This document shows positions 49,734-58,478 of a stretch of DNA of 64,000 nucleotides, piece after piece; the first letter of the stretch is position 1; each line of letters begins with the position of its first letter. The stretch spans positions 1 through 64,000 of the forward strand of contig NZ_JAAVUS010000001.1 in assembly GCF_018449525.1 (NCBI RefSeq). The letters run 5' to 3'. Below the pieces are notes generated by a model that worked only from the letters and a program-made list of their open reading frames with translations, was not told the DNA's origin and did no database searches. Both the position numbers and the translations under genes were made by a program. This stretch comes from Bradyrhizobium sp. dw_78 (lineage in GTDB: Bacteria > Pseudomonadota > Alphaproteobacteria > Rhizobiales > Xanthobacteraceae).

Positions 49734-50939
49734 ATGAGCTCGCAACTGATCGCGAACGCGGTTCGCAATAGCAGAAGTGATGATCAATCGACCGTTTGGG
49801 ACCGGCTGTTTGCGTTCTGGTTTCGCCGTCTGGTCTACACCCAGATCTGGGAGGATCCGGAAGCCGATCTTGCGGCATTGCAATTGCCGGTCGGCTCGAC
49901 CATCGCCACCATCTCGTCCGGCGGCTGCAACGCGCTGTCCTACCTGACGGCCAGACCGGCCCAGGTCTTTGCCATCGATCTCAACGAAGCCCATCTCGCG
50001 CTGCTCAAACTCAAGCTCGCGGGCCTTCGCGCTTTCTCTGGATATGAGGAGTTCTGGCAATTCTTCGGCGAGGCCGCTTCGCCGGACAACGCCGCGCTGT
50101 ATCGCGACCGGCTGCGGCCTTTGCTTGATACCGAGGCGCGCTCTTACTGGGACAAGCGCAATGTCATCGGGCGTCCGCGGCACGATTATTTCACCGACGG
50201 GTTCTACCGCCACGGCATGCTCGGCGGCTTCATCGGCTTTGCGCATTTGCTGGCGAAATTCGCCAATATCGATCTGGTGGCCCTGTTGAATGCCAGGGCG
50301 GACTCGCCGGAGCGCATCCGGGCGCTGGCCCGCCTGCATCGCCTGTTTCATTCGCCGCTGGCCCGGCTGATCACGGGAACACCGGCGCTGCTTTTCAGCC
50401 TCGGGATTCCGCCGCAACAGCGCGAATTGCTGGGAGGCGGCGAGCCGCTCAACGAAGTGCTCTATGAGCGGTTGCTGCGCCTGATCAACGGCCATCCCAA
50501 CGAGACCAATTATTTCGCCTGGCAGGCGCTGCAACGCCGTTACCCCGGTCCCGGCGACCGCTGCCTGCCGCCCTATTTGCAGCGCGGCCAGTTCGAGCGG
50601 ATGCGCGACGGCGCCGGGCTGATCATTCCCGTTCACGCCAATCTCCGGCAATTCCTGGAAGACCTTCCGGCGCGGCAGATCGATGCCGTCGTGCTGCTGG
50701 ACTCGCAGGACTGGATGGCCCCGGAAGAGATCGGTGCGTTGTGGAACGCGATCGACCGTTCCGGCAGCGACGAGGTCCGCGTCATCTTCCGCACCGCAGG
50801 TAAGGAGTCTCCGCTGGATGGTTCCGAACTGGCGTCGCTGCGCGGCGTCTGGCGCCGTGACGAGCAGCGAAGCGCGATCGGGTTCGAACGGGACCGGTCC
50901 GGGATTTACGGCGCGTTTCACTGCTACGAGCGGTGCTGA
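49734..50939 (+). CDS. btaA: BtaA: SAM:diacylglycerol 3-amino-3-carboxypropyltransferase
   Basis: A 401-aa DUF3419 enzyme that moves the aminocarboxypropyl group of SAM to diacylglycerol, forming the homoserine-ether head group of the betaine lipid DGTS. Seen: YTQIWEDPEADLAALQL, the SAM-binding ATISSGGCNALSYLTARPAQ and AIDLNEAHLALLKLKLAGL, and LDSQDWMAPEEIGALW near the end. A good ribosome binding site (CGGAGATTAG) precedes the ATG. It is divergent from btaB, with opposed Pho boxes in the 143-bp spacer. Confidence 0.95.
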   Translation: MSSQLIANAVRNSRSDDQSTVWDRLFAFWFRRLVYTQIWEDPEADLAALQLPVGSTIATISSGGCNALSYLTARPAQVFAIDLNEAHLALLKLKLAGLRAFSGYEEFWQFFGEAASPDNAALYRDRLRPLLDTEARSYWDKRNVIGRPRHDYFTDGFYRHGMLGGFIGFAHLLAKFANIDLVALLNARADSPERIRALARLHRLFHSPLARLITGTPALLFSLGIPPQQRELLGGGEPLNEVLYERLLRLINGHPNETNYFAWQALQRRYPGPGDRCLPPYLQRGQFERMRDGAGLIIPVHANLRQFLEDLPARQIDAVVLLDSQDWMAPEEIGALWNAIDRSGSDEVRVIFRTAGKESPLDGSELASLRGVWRRDEQRSAIGFERDRSGIYGAFHCYERC

Positions 50940-50955
50940 GCGGTAGCCTCTGCCA

Positions 50956-50981
50956 GAAGCCGCCGTCGGCGCGGCGGCTTC
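50956..50981 (+). terminator. GC-rich hairpin after btaA
   Basis: GAAGCCGCCG, loop TCGGCG and CGGCGGCTTC form a perfect 10-bp stem 17 bp after the stop. There is no T-run, so termination may be weak or factor-assisted. Confidence 0.5.
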
Positions 50982-51041
50982 ACCTCGATTGAAAAAGCGC
51001 GTATCGGTGCTTGGGCTGAGTTCCCGGGGCTCGAGACGGTC

Positions 51042-51917
51042 ATGGCTGATTTTCACGGGGTTTTCCCTTACCTCGTCTCGCCCGTCGATCCCGACGGCAG
51101 GATCCGGACCGAGGTGCTGGGCAAGCTTTGCGACGATCTGATCAAGTCGGGCGTTCACGGGCTGACGCCGCTCGGCTCGACCGGCGAGTTCGCCTATCTG
51201 AACAATGCGCAGCGCGCGGCTGTGGTGCAGGCGACGATCGAAGCCACGAGGGGACGCGTGCCGGTGGTGGCGGGCGTCGTCTCCACCTCGACGATCGATG
51301 CGGTCGCGCAGGCGAAGTCCTACCAGAGGCTTGGGGCCGACGGCATTCTGGCGATCGTGGAGGCTTATTTTCCGCTTCAGGACGCGCAGATCGAATCCTA
51401 TTTTCGCGCCATTGCCGATGCGGTCGATATTCCCGTCGTCATCTACACCAACCCGCAATTCCAGCGCTCGGATCTCACGCTCGATGTCATCGCGCGGCTC
51501 GCGGCCCATCCGCGCATCGGTTACATCAAGGATGCCTCGACCAACACCGGCAGGCTGCTGTCGATCATGAATCGCTGCGGCGACGCGATCCGCGTATTCT
51601 CGGCGTCGGCGCATATCCCGGCGGCGGTGATGCTGATCGGCGGGGTCGGCTGGATGGCGGGCCCGGCCTGCCTCATTCCGCGCCAGAGCGTCGAACTATA
51701 CAATCTCTGCAAGGCCAAGCGCTGGGACGAGGCGCTGGTCCTGCAACGGCGGCTGTGGCGTATCAACGAAGCCTTCGCCCGCTATAACCTCGCCGCCTGC
51801 ATCAAGGCCGGCCTCGCGATCCAGGGTTATGATGCTGGAGATCCGGTCGCCCCGCAGGCGGCCCTGACCGCGGACGAGCGCCAGGCCGTCGAAAAGGTGC
51901 TGCAGGATCTCGGCTGA
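51042..51917 (+). CDS. DapA/NanA-family aldolase or dehydratase
   Basis: A 291-aa TIM-barrel class I aldolase-family protein. [13 protein letters not shown] is the substrate-carboxylate motif and [13 protein letters not shown] holds the Schiff-base Lys. The tyrosine motif reads [12 protein letters not shown] instead of the usual YNxPxxT, so it is probably not the lysine-pathway DapA but one of the many sugar-acid or pyruvate-adduct lyases. No neighbouring gene defines the substrate. Confidence 0.88.
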   Translation: MADFHGVFPYLVSPVDPDGRIRTEVLGKLCDDLIKSGVHGLTPLGSTGEFAYLNNAQRAAVVQATIEATRGRVPVVAGVVSTSTIDAVAQAKSYQRLGADGILAIVEAYFPLQDAQIESYFRAIADAVDIPVVIYTNPQFQRSDLTLDVIARLAAHPRIGYIKDASTNTGRLLSIMNRCGDAIRVFSASAHIPAAVMLIGGVGWMAGPACLIPRQSVELYNLCKAKRWDEALVLQRRLWRINEAFARYNLAACIKAGLAIQGYDAGDPVAPQAALTADERQAVEKVLQDLG

Positions 51918-52032
51918 GGGCTCACTGCTGGGCATCATCCGGGGTACGGGAAGCGTGGACCCGGGAGGTTGTTGGCAAGAGATTCCGGTGCCGGGAACCC
52001 CCCGTCGCCGGGCAGGCCATGACGATTTCTTA

Positions 52033-52055
52033 GGCGTTTTCTGCCGCAAAACGCC
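52033..52055. repeat. Perfect hairpin upstream of the molybdopterin hydroxylase
   Basis: GGCGTTTT, loop CTGCCGC and AAAACGCC form an 8-bp perfect stem 69 bp before the next start. It could be an operator, or a terminator of the aldolase gene, but no T-run follows. Confidence 0.45.
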
Positions 52056-52123
52056 AGTTGGCCTTCCCGTGTTCCATCCGCTAAAACCGGCCCAATCCCA
52101 CAAGAGACTCGAAGGACAAACTG

Positions 52124-54451
52124 ATGAATATTCTTCCCGGCAACATGCGTTTTGGTGCGGGCCAGCCGATCAAGCGTTTGGAGGATCAGCGGCTGCTCAC
52201 CGGGAAGGGGCAATTCATCGACGACAGGCCGGAAGACGGTGCGCTTTGGCTCTATGTGCTGCGCTCGCCACACGCCCATGCCAGGATCGTGTCGATCGAC
52301 ACCCAGGCCGCCACCGGGATGCCGGGCGTCGAGGCGGTTTATACCGGCGCCGACCTGATCGCCGATGACATCGGCGCCATCCCGACGCTGGCGATCTTCA
52401 AGCGGCCGGACGGCTCGCCGATGACGGTGCCGCCGCGGCGGTTGCTGGCGCACGAGATCGTGCGCTTTGCCGGTGAGTCGGTTGCGGCCGTGGTGGCGAG
52501 CTCGCGGGTGCTGGCCCAGACCGCGGCCGAAGCGATCACGATCGATTATGAAGTGCTGCCGTCGGTGGTCGATCCGATCGAGGCCATCAAGCCCGGCGCG
52601 CCGTCGGTCTGGCCCGACGCGCCCGACAATATCGTGGCCGTCATGAGCTATGGCGATGGGGCCAAGGTCGAGGACGTATTCGCCAAGGCCGCGCATGTGG
52701 TCTCGCTCGATCTGGCCAGCCAGCGGCTGATCCCGTCCGCGATGGAGCCGCGCTCGACGATTGCCGAGGTCGACAAGAAATCCGGGCGGCTGACCCTGCA
52801 TGTGCAATCGCAGACCCCGGGCTCGACCCGCGACGTCTTGGCCGAGGCCGTGCTGAAGCGGCCGAAGGAGAGCGTGCGCGTGCTGGTCGGCGATATCGGC
52901 GGCGGATTCGGCCAGAAGACCAATGTGTATCCGGAAGACGGCATCGTGGCCTACGCCGCCATTAAGCTCGGGCGCAAGATCCGCTGGCGCGGCGAGCGCA
53001 CCGATGAATTCGTCGGCGGCACGCATGGCCGCGACCTCACCTCGACCGGCGAGTTCGCGCTCGACGCCAAGGGCCGCGTGCAGGCCTATCGTGTGCGCTC
53101 GGTCGGCGGCACCGGCGCCTACAGCAGCGGCACCGGCAACATCATCCCGCTGGTGCTCGGTCCCTTCGTGCAGACCGGCGTCTACGATCTGCCGCTGGTG
53201 CATTTCGAGATCAAATCGGTCATGACCAACACCGCGCCGGTCGGCGCCTATCGCGGCGCGGGCCGGCCCGAGGCGGTGTTCATCGTGGAGCGGCTGTTTG
53301 ACGCCGCGGCGCGGCAGATCGGGATGGATCCCCGCGCGATCCGCAAGGTGAATTACATCAAGCCCGAGCAACTGCCCTACACCAACGCCGCTGGCCAGGT
53401 CTATGATTCAGGCGCGTTCGCGCAGGTGCTGGAGCGCGCCTCCGAATTGGCCGACTGGGACGGCTTCGCCGCGCGCAAGAAGGCGGCGAAGAAGAAGGGT
53501 CTGCTCTACGGCCGCGGCCTGACCAGCTATATCGAGTGGACCGGCGGGCGCGCGCATACCGAAAAGGTCAGCCTGCACGCGACCGCCGAAGGCCGCATCG
53601 TCCTGCATTCCGGCACGATGGCGATGGGGCAGGGGCTGCAAACCACCTACACCCAGATGGTGTCGGAATCGCTCGGTATCCCCATGGACAGGATCGACGT
53701 GGTGCAGGGCGACACCGATCTGGCCACCGGCTTCGGCAGCGTCGGCTCTCGTTCGCTGTTCGTCGGCGGCACCGCGGTCGCGGTCTCGGCCAGCGACATG
53801 GTTGCGAAAGCGCGCGAGAAGGCCTCGAACCTGCTCGAAACCTCGGTCGACGATATCGAATACCGCGACGGCTGGCTCACGGTGGTCGGCACCGACCGGC
53901 GGATCAGCCTGTTCGATATCGCCAAGAAGGAGAGCGGAACCCGGCTCAGCGTCGACAGCCAGGGTGAAGTCGACGGCCCGAGCTGGCCGAACGGCACGCA
54001 TATCTGTGAGGTCGAGATCGATCCGGAGACTGGCGTCAGCAAGGTGGTGCGCTACACCACCGTCGACGACGTCGGCGTCGCCGTCAATCCGATGCTGGTG
54101 ACGGGACAGGTTCACGGCGGCGTCGCGCAAGGGATCGGACAGGCGCTGTATGAGGGCGTGTCCTATGACGCGGAAGGTCAGTTGCTGACCGCGAGCTACC
54201 AGGATTATTGCCTGCCGCGCGCCGACGACATTCCGCCGATCACGGTCACGCTCGATGATTCCGCACCCTGCCGCACCAATCCGCTGGGCGCCAAGGGCTG
54301 CGGCGAATCCGGCGCCATCGGCGGCCCGCCCTGCATCACCAACGGCGTGATGGATGCGTTGAGCGAGCTCGGCATCAAGCAACTCAACACGCCGCTGACG
54401 CCGCACAAGGTCTGGCAGGCGATCCAGGACGCCAAGGCGGCACAGAGCTAA
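52124..54451 (+). CDS. Orphan xanthine dehydrogenase/CoxL-family molybdopterin subunit
   Basis: A 775-aa large subunit of a molybdenum hydroxylase. Moco-binding and active-site segments are visible: GDIGGGFGQKTNVYPED, the active-site loop APVGAYRGAGRPEAVF (form II type, not the AYRCSFR of true CO dehydrogenase), MGQGLQTTYTQM and GAKGCGESGAIGGPP with the catalytic Glu. The medium (FAD) and small (2Fe-2S) subunits are not next to it on either side, so partners must be encoded elsewhere. The substrate is unknown. Confidence 0.92.
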   Translation: MNILPGNMRFGAGQPIKRLEDQRLLTGKGQFIDDRPEDGALWLYVLRSPHAHARIVSIDTQAATGMPGVEAVYTGADLIADDIGAIPTLAIFKRPDGSPMTVPPRRLLAHEIVRFAGESVAAVVASSRVLAQTAAEAITIDYEVLPSVVDPIEAIKPGAPSVWPDAPDNIVAVMSYGDGAKVEDVFAKAAHVVSLDLASQRLIPSAMEPRSTIAEVDKKSGRLTLHVQSQTPGSTRDVLAEAVLKRPKESVRVLVGDIGGGFGQKTNVYPEDGIVAYAAIKLGRKIRWRGERTDEFVGGTHGRDLTSTGEFALDAKGRVQAYRVRSVGGTGAYSSGTGNIIPLVLGPFVQTGVYDLPLVHFEIKSVMTNTAPVGAYRGAGRPEAVFIVERLFDAAARQIGMDPRAIRKVNYIKPEQLPYTNAAGQVYDSGAFAQVLERASELADWDGFAARKKAAKKKGLLYGRGLTSYIEWTGGRAHTEKVSLHATAEGRIVLHSGTMAMGQGLQTTYTQMVSESLGIPMDRIDVVQGDTDLATGFGSVGSRSLFVGGTAVAVSASDMVAKAREKASNLLETSVDDIEYRDGWLTVVGTDRRISLFDIAKKESGTRLSVDSQGEVDGPSWPNGTHICEVEIDPETGVSKVVRYTTVDDVGVAVNPMLVTGQVHGGVAQGIGQALYEGVSYDAEGQLLTASYQDYCLPRADDIPPITVTLDDSAPCRTNPLGAKGCGESGAIGGPPCITNGVMDALSELGIKQLNTPLTPHKVWQAIQDAKAAQS

Positions 54452-54491
54452 GGTCGCGTGTACCCGATACGCGATGGCGCGTCGGGCTGGC

Positions 54492-54598
54492 CCCTATAGC
54501 GTTTTCGAGCCAAGTGGATACCGGTCCGCGTAAAGAAACGCGTCAAAAACAAGAATCTGAAGCCCGGTTCTGCTTCAATCAGAACCGAAAGGGCTTTA
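54492..54598 (-). repeat. Dispersed dyad repeat, copy C (inverted)
   Basis: A full-length copy in minus orientation: GGTTCTGATT-GAAGCAGAACC, GACGCGTTTCTTTACGCG and CACTTGGCTCGAAAACGCTAT. It fills the spacer between convergent genes. Confidence 0.8.
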
Positions 54599-54952
54599 GC
54601 CACCACCCCCGGGGTTCTGCTTGTTCAACGGCAAATAGGTCTGAACGACTTCATAGATCCCAGGCTCAAATTTCGCGATGGAAAGGGCTTCCTCCAGCAG
54701 AGCCCGCGGTCGAGGGTCGCCGCGCATGGCCTGGTAATCATCCTTGCTGCGCCAGCGCGAGTACATCGCGACTTTGGTGCCGTCGAGGCTGCGGTGAAGT
54801 GTGGACGTGATGAAGCCCGGAGCGGCATTCACGATGCCATCGGTTGCGCGCTTCAGAAGGTCGACCAGTTGCTCCTGGTGCGCAGGATCCACTTGAAAGA
54901 CGTTTATCAACGTAAGGGGTTCGTTCCCGCTTGAGACGTGATTCGCACTCAT
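54596..54952 (-). CDS. Antibiotic biosynthesis monooxygenase (ABM) domain protein
   Basis: A 118-aa ferredoxin-like dimeric alpha-beta barrel protein. The ABM pattern NVFQVDPAHQEQLVDLLKRA, PGFITSTLHRSLDGTKVAMYSRWRSKDDYQAM is clear. Such proteins are quinol or heme mono-oxygenases or have unknown roles. ATG 54952 has AGGAGG 7 nt upstream; a longer frame is shadow. Its 3' end abuts repeat copy C. It is divergent from the LemA operon. Confidence 0.85.
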   Translation of the reverse strand: MSANHVSSGNEPLTLINVFQVDPAHQEQLVDLLKRATDGIVNAAPGFITSTLHRSLDGTKVAMYSRWRSKDDYQAMRGDPRPRALLEEALSIAKFEPGIYEVVQTYLPLNKQNPGGGG

Positions 54953-55103
54953 TATTTGCCTCCTGTGGGACGCGTGACGCCTTGTGGCAGACTCGCGTTT
55001 TGTCCCAGTGAACGCGGCTAGATATGAGGGCATGCGACGTAAAATACTACAGCCGTCCTCAAATCCTTCTGCTACTTTGCCGCAAGAAAAGCGGGAGATT
55101 TCA

Positions 55104-55730
55104 ATGCGTAAATTTTTAACCGTGCTGGCGGCGCTGGCGACATTGAGCCTGACCAATTGCGGCTACAACGCCATCCAGACCAATGACGAGCAGGTCAAAT
55201 CGGCCTGGTCGGAAATCCTCAATCAGTACCAGCGCCGTGCGGACCTCGTGCCCAACCTCGTCAATTCGGTGAAGGGCTATGCGCAGCAGGAAAAGGACGT
55301 GCTGCTCGGGGTGACCAACGCCCGCGCCAAGGTCGGCAGCATCCAGGCCACGCCGGACATGGTCAACGATCCCGGCGCGTTCGCGAAATTCCAGGCGGCG
55401 CAGGGCGAATTGAGCAGCGCGCTGTCAAGATTGCTGGTGGTGACGGAGAATTATCCGCAACTCAAATCCGACGCGCTGTTCCGCGACCTGATGGCGCAGC
55501 TGGAAGGCACCGAAAACCGCATCACGGTGGCGCGCAACCGCTACATCAAGACGGTGCAGGACTATAACGTCACGATACGCTCGTTCCCGACCAACCTGAC
55601 GGCGATGGCGTTCGGCTACAAAGAGAAGGCGAATTTCACCGTCGACAATGAAAAGGAAATCTCCACCGCGCCGAAGGTGGATTTCAATCCGGCACCGGCA
55701 CCGGCACCCGCGCCCGCGCCCGCTAAATAA
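55104..55730 (+). CDS. LemA-family lipoprotein
   Basis: A 208-aa helical protein with an N-terminal lipoprotein signal (LTVLAALATLSLTNC-GYN, lipobox Cys about residue 19), so it is probably anchored in a membrane facing the periplasm. The LemA core is clear: TNDEQVKSAWSEILNQYQRR, DLVPNLVNSVKGYAQQEKDV, ENYPQLKSD and LEGTENRITVARNRY. The C-terminus is a Pro-Ala tail (APAPAPAPAPAK). It is first of a LemA-TPM-TPM operon; the family's role is not firmly known. Confidence 0.93.
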   Translation: MRKFLTVLAALATLSLTNCGYNAIQTNDEQVKSAWSEILNQYQRRADLVPNLVNSVKGYAQQEKDVLLGVTNARAKVGSIQATPDMVNDPGAFAKFQAAQGELSSALSRLLVVTENYPQLKSDALFRDLMAQLEGTENRITVARNRYIKTVQDYNVTIRSFPTNLTAMAFGYKEKANFTVDNEKEISTAPKVDFNPAPAPAPAPAPAK

Positions 55731-55752
55731 TCCGGCAACCCGGTTGAGCGCG

Positions 55753-56637
55753 ATGAACGCTGCAAGAGCCTCCCTCGTTGCGCTGCTGCTGTGCTGGGCC
55801 TTTGCAGCGCTGGCCGATGTCGCGGTGCCGCCGCTCACCGGGCGCGTGGTCGATCAGACCGGCACGCTCTCCAGCGGCGATATCGATTCCCTGACGCAGA
55901 AGCTGACGGATTTCGAAGCCCGGAAAGGCAGCCAGATCGCAGTGCTGATCGTGCCGACGACGGCGCCCGAGGCCATCGAACAATATTCGATCCGGGTCGC
56001 GGACGCCTGGAAGGTCGGACGCAAGAAGGTCGACGATGGTGCGATCCTGCTGGTCGCCAAGGACGATCGCAAGCTTCGCATCGAGGTCGGCTACGGCCTC
56101 GAAGGCGCGCTGACGGATATAACCAGCAAGCGCATCATCGACGAGATCATCACCCCGAAATTCAGGGATGGCGATTTTGCCGGCGGCATCTCGGCGGGCG
56201 TCGATCAGATCATCAAGGTGATCGACGGCGAACCGCTGCCCGCGCCGCAGCCGCAGCAAAGCTGGGAGCCGTCCTCGGCCCATATCGATGATCTCTTCAA
56301 TCCCTTCCTTATCTTCGGCGTGTTCATCGGCGGCGCCGTGCTGCGGAGCCTGTTCGGCCGGCTGATCGGCTCGGTCGCCACCGGCGGCGTCGTCGGATTT
56401 CTGGCTTGGCTTCTGGTCGGATCGATCGCGGCATCGGCCATCGTGGCCGTCATCGCCTTCGTCTTCACGATGATCGGCGAGAGCATCGTGTCGTCGAACG
56501 GACGGGGCGGCACCTGGACCGGCGGCGGCTATGGCGGTCCGTTTCCCGGCGGTGGCTGGGGCGGCGGCCGTTCCGGCGGCGGGTTCAGCGGCGGTGGCGG
56601 CGGTTTCGGCGGCGGCGGCGCGTCAGGAAGCTGGTAG
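55753..56637 (+). CDS. TPM-domain membrane protein (YgcG family)
   Basis: A 294-aa protein: signal peptide (ASLVALLLCWAFAALAD), a periplasmic TPM domain (about 25-160: VVDQTGTLSSGDIDSLTQKL, GSQIAVLIVPTT, DDGAILLVAKDDRKLRIEVG), two or three membrane helices and a Gly/Ser-rich tail (GGGWGGGRSGGGFSGGGGGF). This is the standard YgcG layout. ATG 55753 is 23 bp after the LemA stop; upstream frame is shadow. Confidence 0.9.
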   Translation: MNAARASLVALLLCWAFAALADVAVPPLTGRVVDQTGTLSSGDIDSLTQKLTDFEARKGSQIAVLIVPTTAPEAIEQYSIRVADAWKVGRKKVDDGAILLVAKDDRKLRIEVGYGLEGALTDITSKRIIDEIITPKFRDGDFAGGISAGVDQIIKVIDGEPLPAPQPQQSWEPSSAHIDDLFNPFLIFGVFIGGAVLRSLFGRLIGSVATGGVVGFLAWLLVGSIAASAIVAVIAFVFTMIGESIVSSNGRGGTWTGGGYGGPFPGGGWGGGRSGGGFSGGGGGFGGGGASGSW

Positions 56638-56645
56638 GGGTGGCT

Positions 56646-57143
56646 ATGGGCATCAGGCGCATCGGCAGACATCTTCTCCTCCACCGCTGGCAGGCGCGGC
56701 GGATTTTCCCGTCGAAGACGCTGGCTGCGATCGAGCAGGCGATCAAGAAAGGCGAGGCCACCCATTCCGGCCAGGTCCGCTTCGTCGTGGAAGGCGCGCT
56801 GGACGGCGCGCCCTTGTTTCGCGATCAGCCGGCGCGGGAACGTGCGCTGGATATTTTTTCGCAACTGCGGATCTGGGACACCGCGCACAACAACGGCGTT
56901 CTGGTCTATCTGCTGCTCGCCGACCACAATGTCGAGATCATCGCCGACCGCGGCATCGACGCCAAGGTCGGCGCCGACGGATGGGAAAAAATCTGCGCCG
57001 GAATGGAAGCCGACTTCAGGGCGCGGCATTTTGAAAGCGGCGTGATCCGCGGGATCGAAGCGGTGTCGCGGCAATTGGCGAAATATTTCCCGGCGCAAGG
57101 CCGGGGGCCGAACGAACTGCCCGATGCGCCGCTGGTGATCTAG
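56646..57143 (+). CDS. Second TPM-domain protein (soluble form)
   Basis: A 165-aa TPM-domain protein without the Gly-rich tail or a clear signal peptide. Core: AIEQAIKKGEATHSGQVRFV, NNGVLVYLLLADHNVEIIAD and GWEKICAGMEADFRARHFESG, which keep the acidic residues of the domain. ATG 56646 is 9 bp after the first TPM stop. Such LemA-TPM-TPM triplets recur in proteobacteria; a joint envelope function is inferred. Confidence 0.88.
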   Translation: MGIRRIGRHLLLHRWQARRIFPSKTLAAIEQAIKKGEATHSGQVRFVVEGALDGAPLFRDQPARERALDIFSQLRIWDTAHNNGVLVYLLLADHNVEIIADRGIDAKVGADGWEKICAGMEADFRARHFESGVIRGIEAVSRQLAKYFPAQGRGPNELPDAPLVI

Positions 57144-57331
57144 CGTCGTTCGTCATTGCCGGACACGTGCCTGCGCGTGGCCCCGGGAATCCTGGCGGGA
57201 CCGGCCAAAGCCCGTCCAAGGGCCAAAACCGGCCGCAATGACTCCCTAAAATTTCCGTAACTTGGGTGCCGGTAACGATTTCGCAAGCAATAAAAGTTAC
57301 CAAATGGTCAATCTATTTTGGAGAATTAGCC

Positions 57332-58333
57332 GTGAGCGAACAACAGGCTGAGCCTAGCAGCGATGAATCCGGGTCGATCGGGCCGGTGATTTCCGGTTCG
57401 TCCGACGCGCAGCGCCGGCCGGTCTCGGGCGCCTCGCCTGAAATCGGCAGCGTCGAATCTCCGAGGATTGCCCCCGATCAGGAAGAAACCGCTCCCAGGC
57501 CGGATGCGCCCAGGGTCGAAGCCGTCAAGGTGGAAGCCGCCAAGCCGGAAGCGTCGCGGACGCCCGGCAAGCTCATGATCATGTCGCCGGGCGATCGCGC
57601 CTGGGCCCATGAAGGCGTGGCTCCGGAAGCCGCGGCGGGACAAAACGCCGGCGGCGTACCCGGCAAGCGGCGAATTGGAGCGATGGCGGCCGTGGTGGCG
57701 CTGGCGGTGGTGGCGGGCGCGCTGGGTGGCGCGCTGGCGACCGCGGGTCTGGGACATGTTGTCGGCGCGGACACGGCGGCTGCGGGCGACCATGCGCTCG
57801 AAGCCACCGTGGCCCGGATCGATGCGGATGTCGTCGCGCTCAAGGCCAGTGTCGAACACACGTCCAGGACGGACATGGCCCAGCTCAACAAGACCAGCGA
57901 CCGCCTCGACAAGCTCGAGAAGGCGCAGGCCGAACCGGCCGCCAAGCTGGCCAAGCTCAGCGAGGCCGTGGAAAAGCTCCGCCCTGCGCCGGCGGCTGCA
58001 CCCGCCGCGGCAAATGCCGCGCAGGCGGCACAGAAGGAAGTCACCGGGTCGGTCACGCCGCCATCGACCGCGCCCGCTGCGCTGGCCGCGGCTGCGCCCA
58101 AAGCGGATGCCAAGGTCAGCGACGCCAGGAATGAGGTCGGCCGGTTGCCGACCCTCGACGACTGGGTGCTGCGCGATGTCGGAAATGGCGGCGCGCTGAT
58201 CGAAGGCCGGCGCGGCATGTACGAAGTCTATGCGGGAGATCCCGTGCCGGGCCTCGGCCGCGTCGATGCGATCCGGCGTCAGGACGGCCACTGGGTGGTG
58301 GTGACCAGCCGCGGCCTGATCGTCGCCCGCTAA
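57332..58333 (+). CDS. Membrane-anchored hypothetical protein with coiled coil, GTG start
   Basis: A 333-aa protein of unknown function. Order: acidic disordered N-terminus (about 1-105), one membrane segment (MAAVVALAVVAGALGGALAT, about 110-130), a coiled-coil-like stretch (TSDRLDKLEKAQAEPAAKLA..., 170-215), an Ala/Pro linker and a small folded C-terminal domain (LDDWVLRDVGNGGALIEGRR, VPGLGRVDAIRRQDGHWVVV) resembling a pilus/secretion-type PilP-like fold. GTG 57332 has GGAGAATTAGC upstream and is preferred over ATG 57266. A hairpin and terminator follow. Confidence 0.75.
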   Translation: MSEQQAEPSSDESGSIGPVISGSSDAQRRPVSGASPEIGSVESPRIAPDQEETAPRPDAPRVEAVKVEAAKPEASRTPGKLMIMSPGDRAWAHEGVAPEAAAGQNAGGVPGKRRIGAMAAVVALAVVAGALGGALATAGLGHVVGADTAAAGDHALEATVARIDADVVALKASVEHTSRTDMAQLNKTSDRLDKLEKAQAEPAAKLAKLSEAVEKLRPAPAAAPAAANAAQAAQKEVTGSVTPPSTAPAALAAAAPKADAKVSDARNEVGRLPTLDDWVLRDVGNGGALIEGRRGMYEVYAGDPVPGLGRVDAIRRQDGHWVVVTSRGLIVAR

Positions 58334-58343
58334 ATCAGGGAAG

Positions 58344-58370
58344 CACTTCACCTCATCGTGAGGTGAAGTG
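58344..58370. repeat. Perfect 12-bp hairpin downstream of the coiled-coil protein
   Basis: CACTTCACCTCA, loop TCG and TGAGGTGAAGTG pair fully, 10 bp after the stop. No T-run follows directly; the T-rich terminator lies 18 bp further on. Confidence 0.6.
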
Positions 58371-58387
58371 ATCCTGTCCAAGTTCTC

Positions 58388-58417
58388 AGGCTGTCGTGAG
58401 ACAGCCTGTTTCTTTTT
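58388..58417 (+). terminator. Rho-independent terminator
   Basis: AGGCTGTC, loop GTGA and GACAGCCT form a perfect 8-bp stem followed by GTTTCTTTTT. It closes the transcript of the gene at 57332-58333. Confidence 0.85.
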
Positions 58418-58478
58418 CGGCTATAGGCTGCACGCCCATGCGCCGAAATAGGCGTGAACTTGCGGTGTTAGTCAGGAT

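Noticed and set aside
49710-51614. A 634-codon open frame opposite btaA and the DapA-family gene
   Set aside because: It crosses two well-supported genes and lacks any domain.
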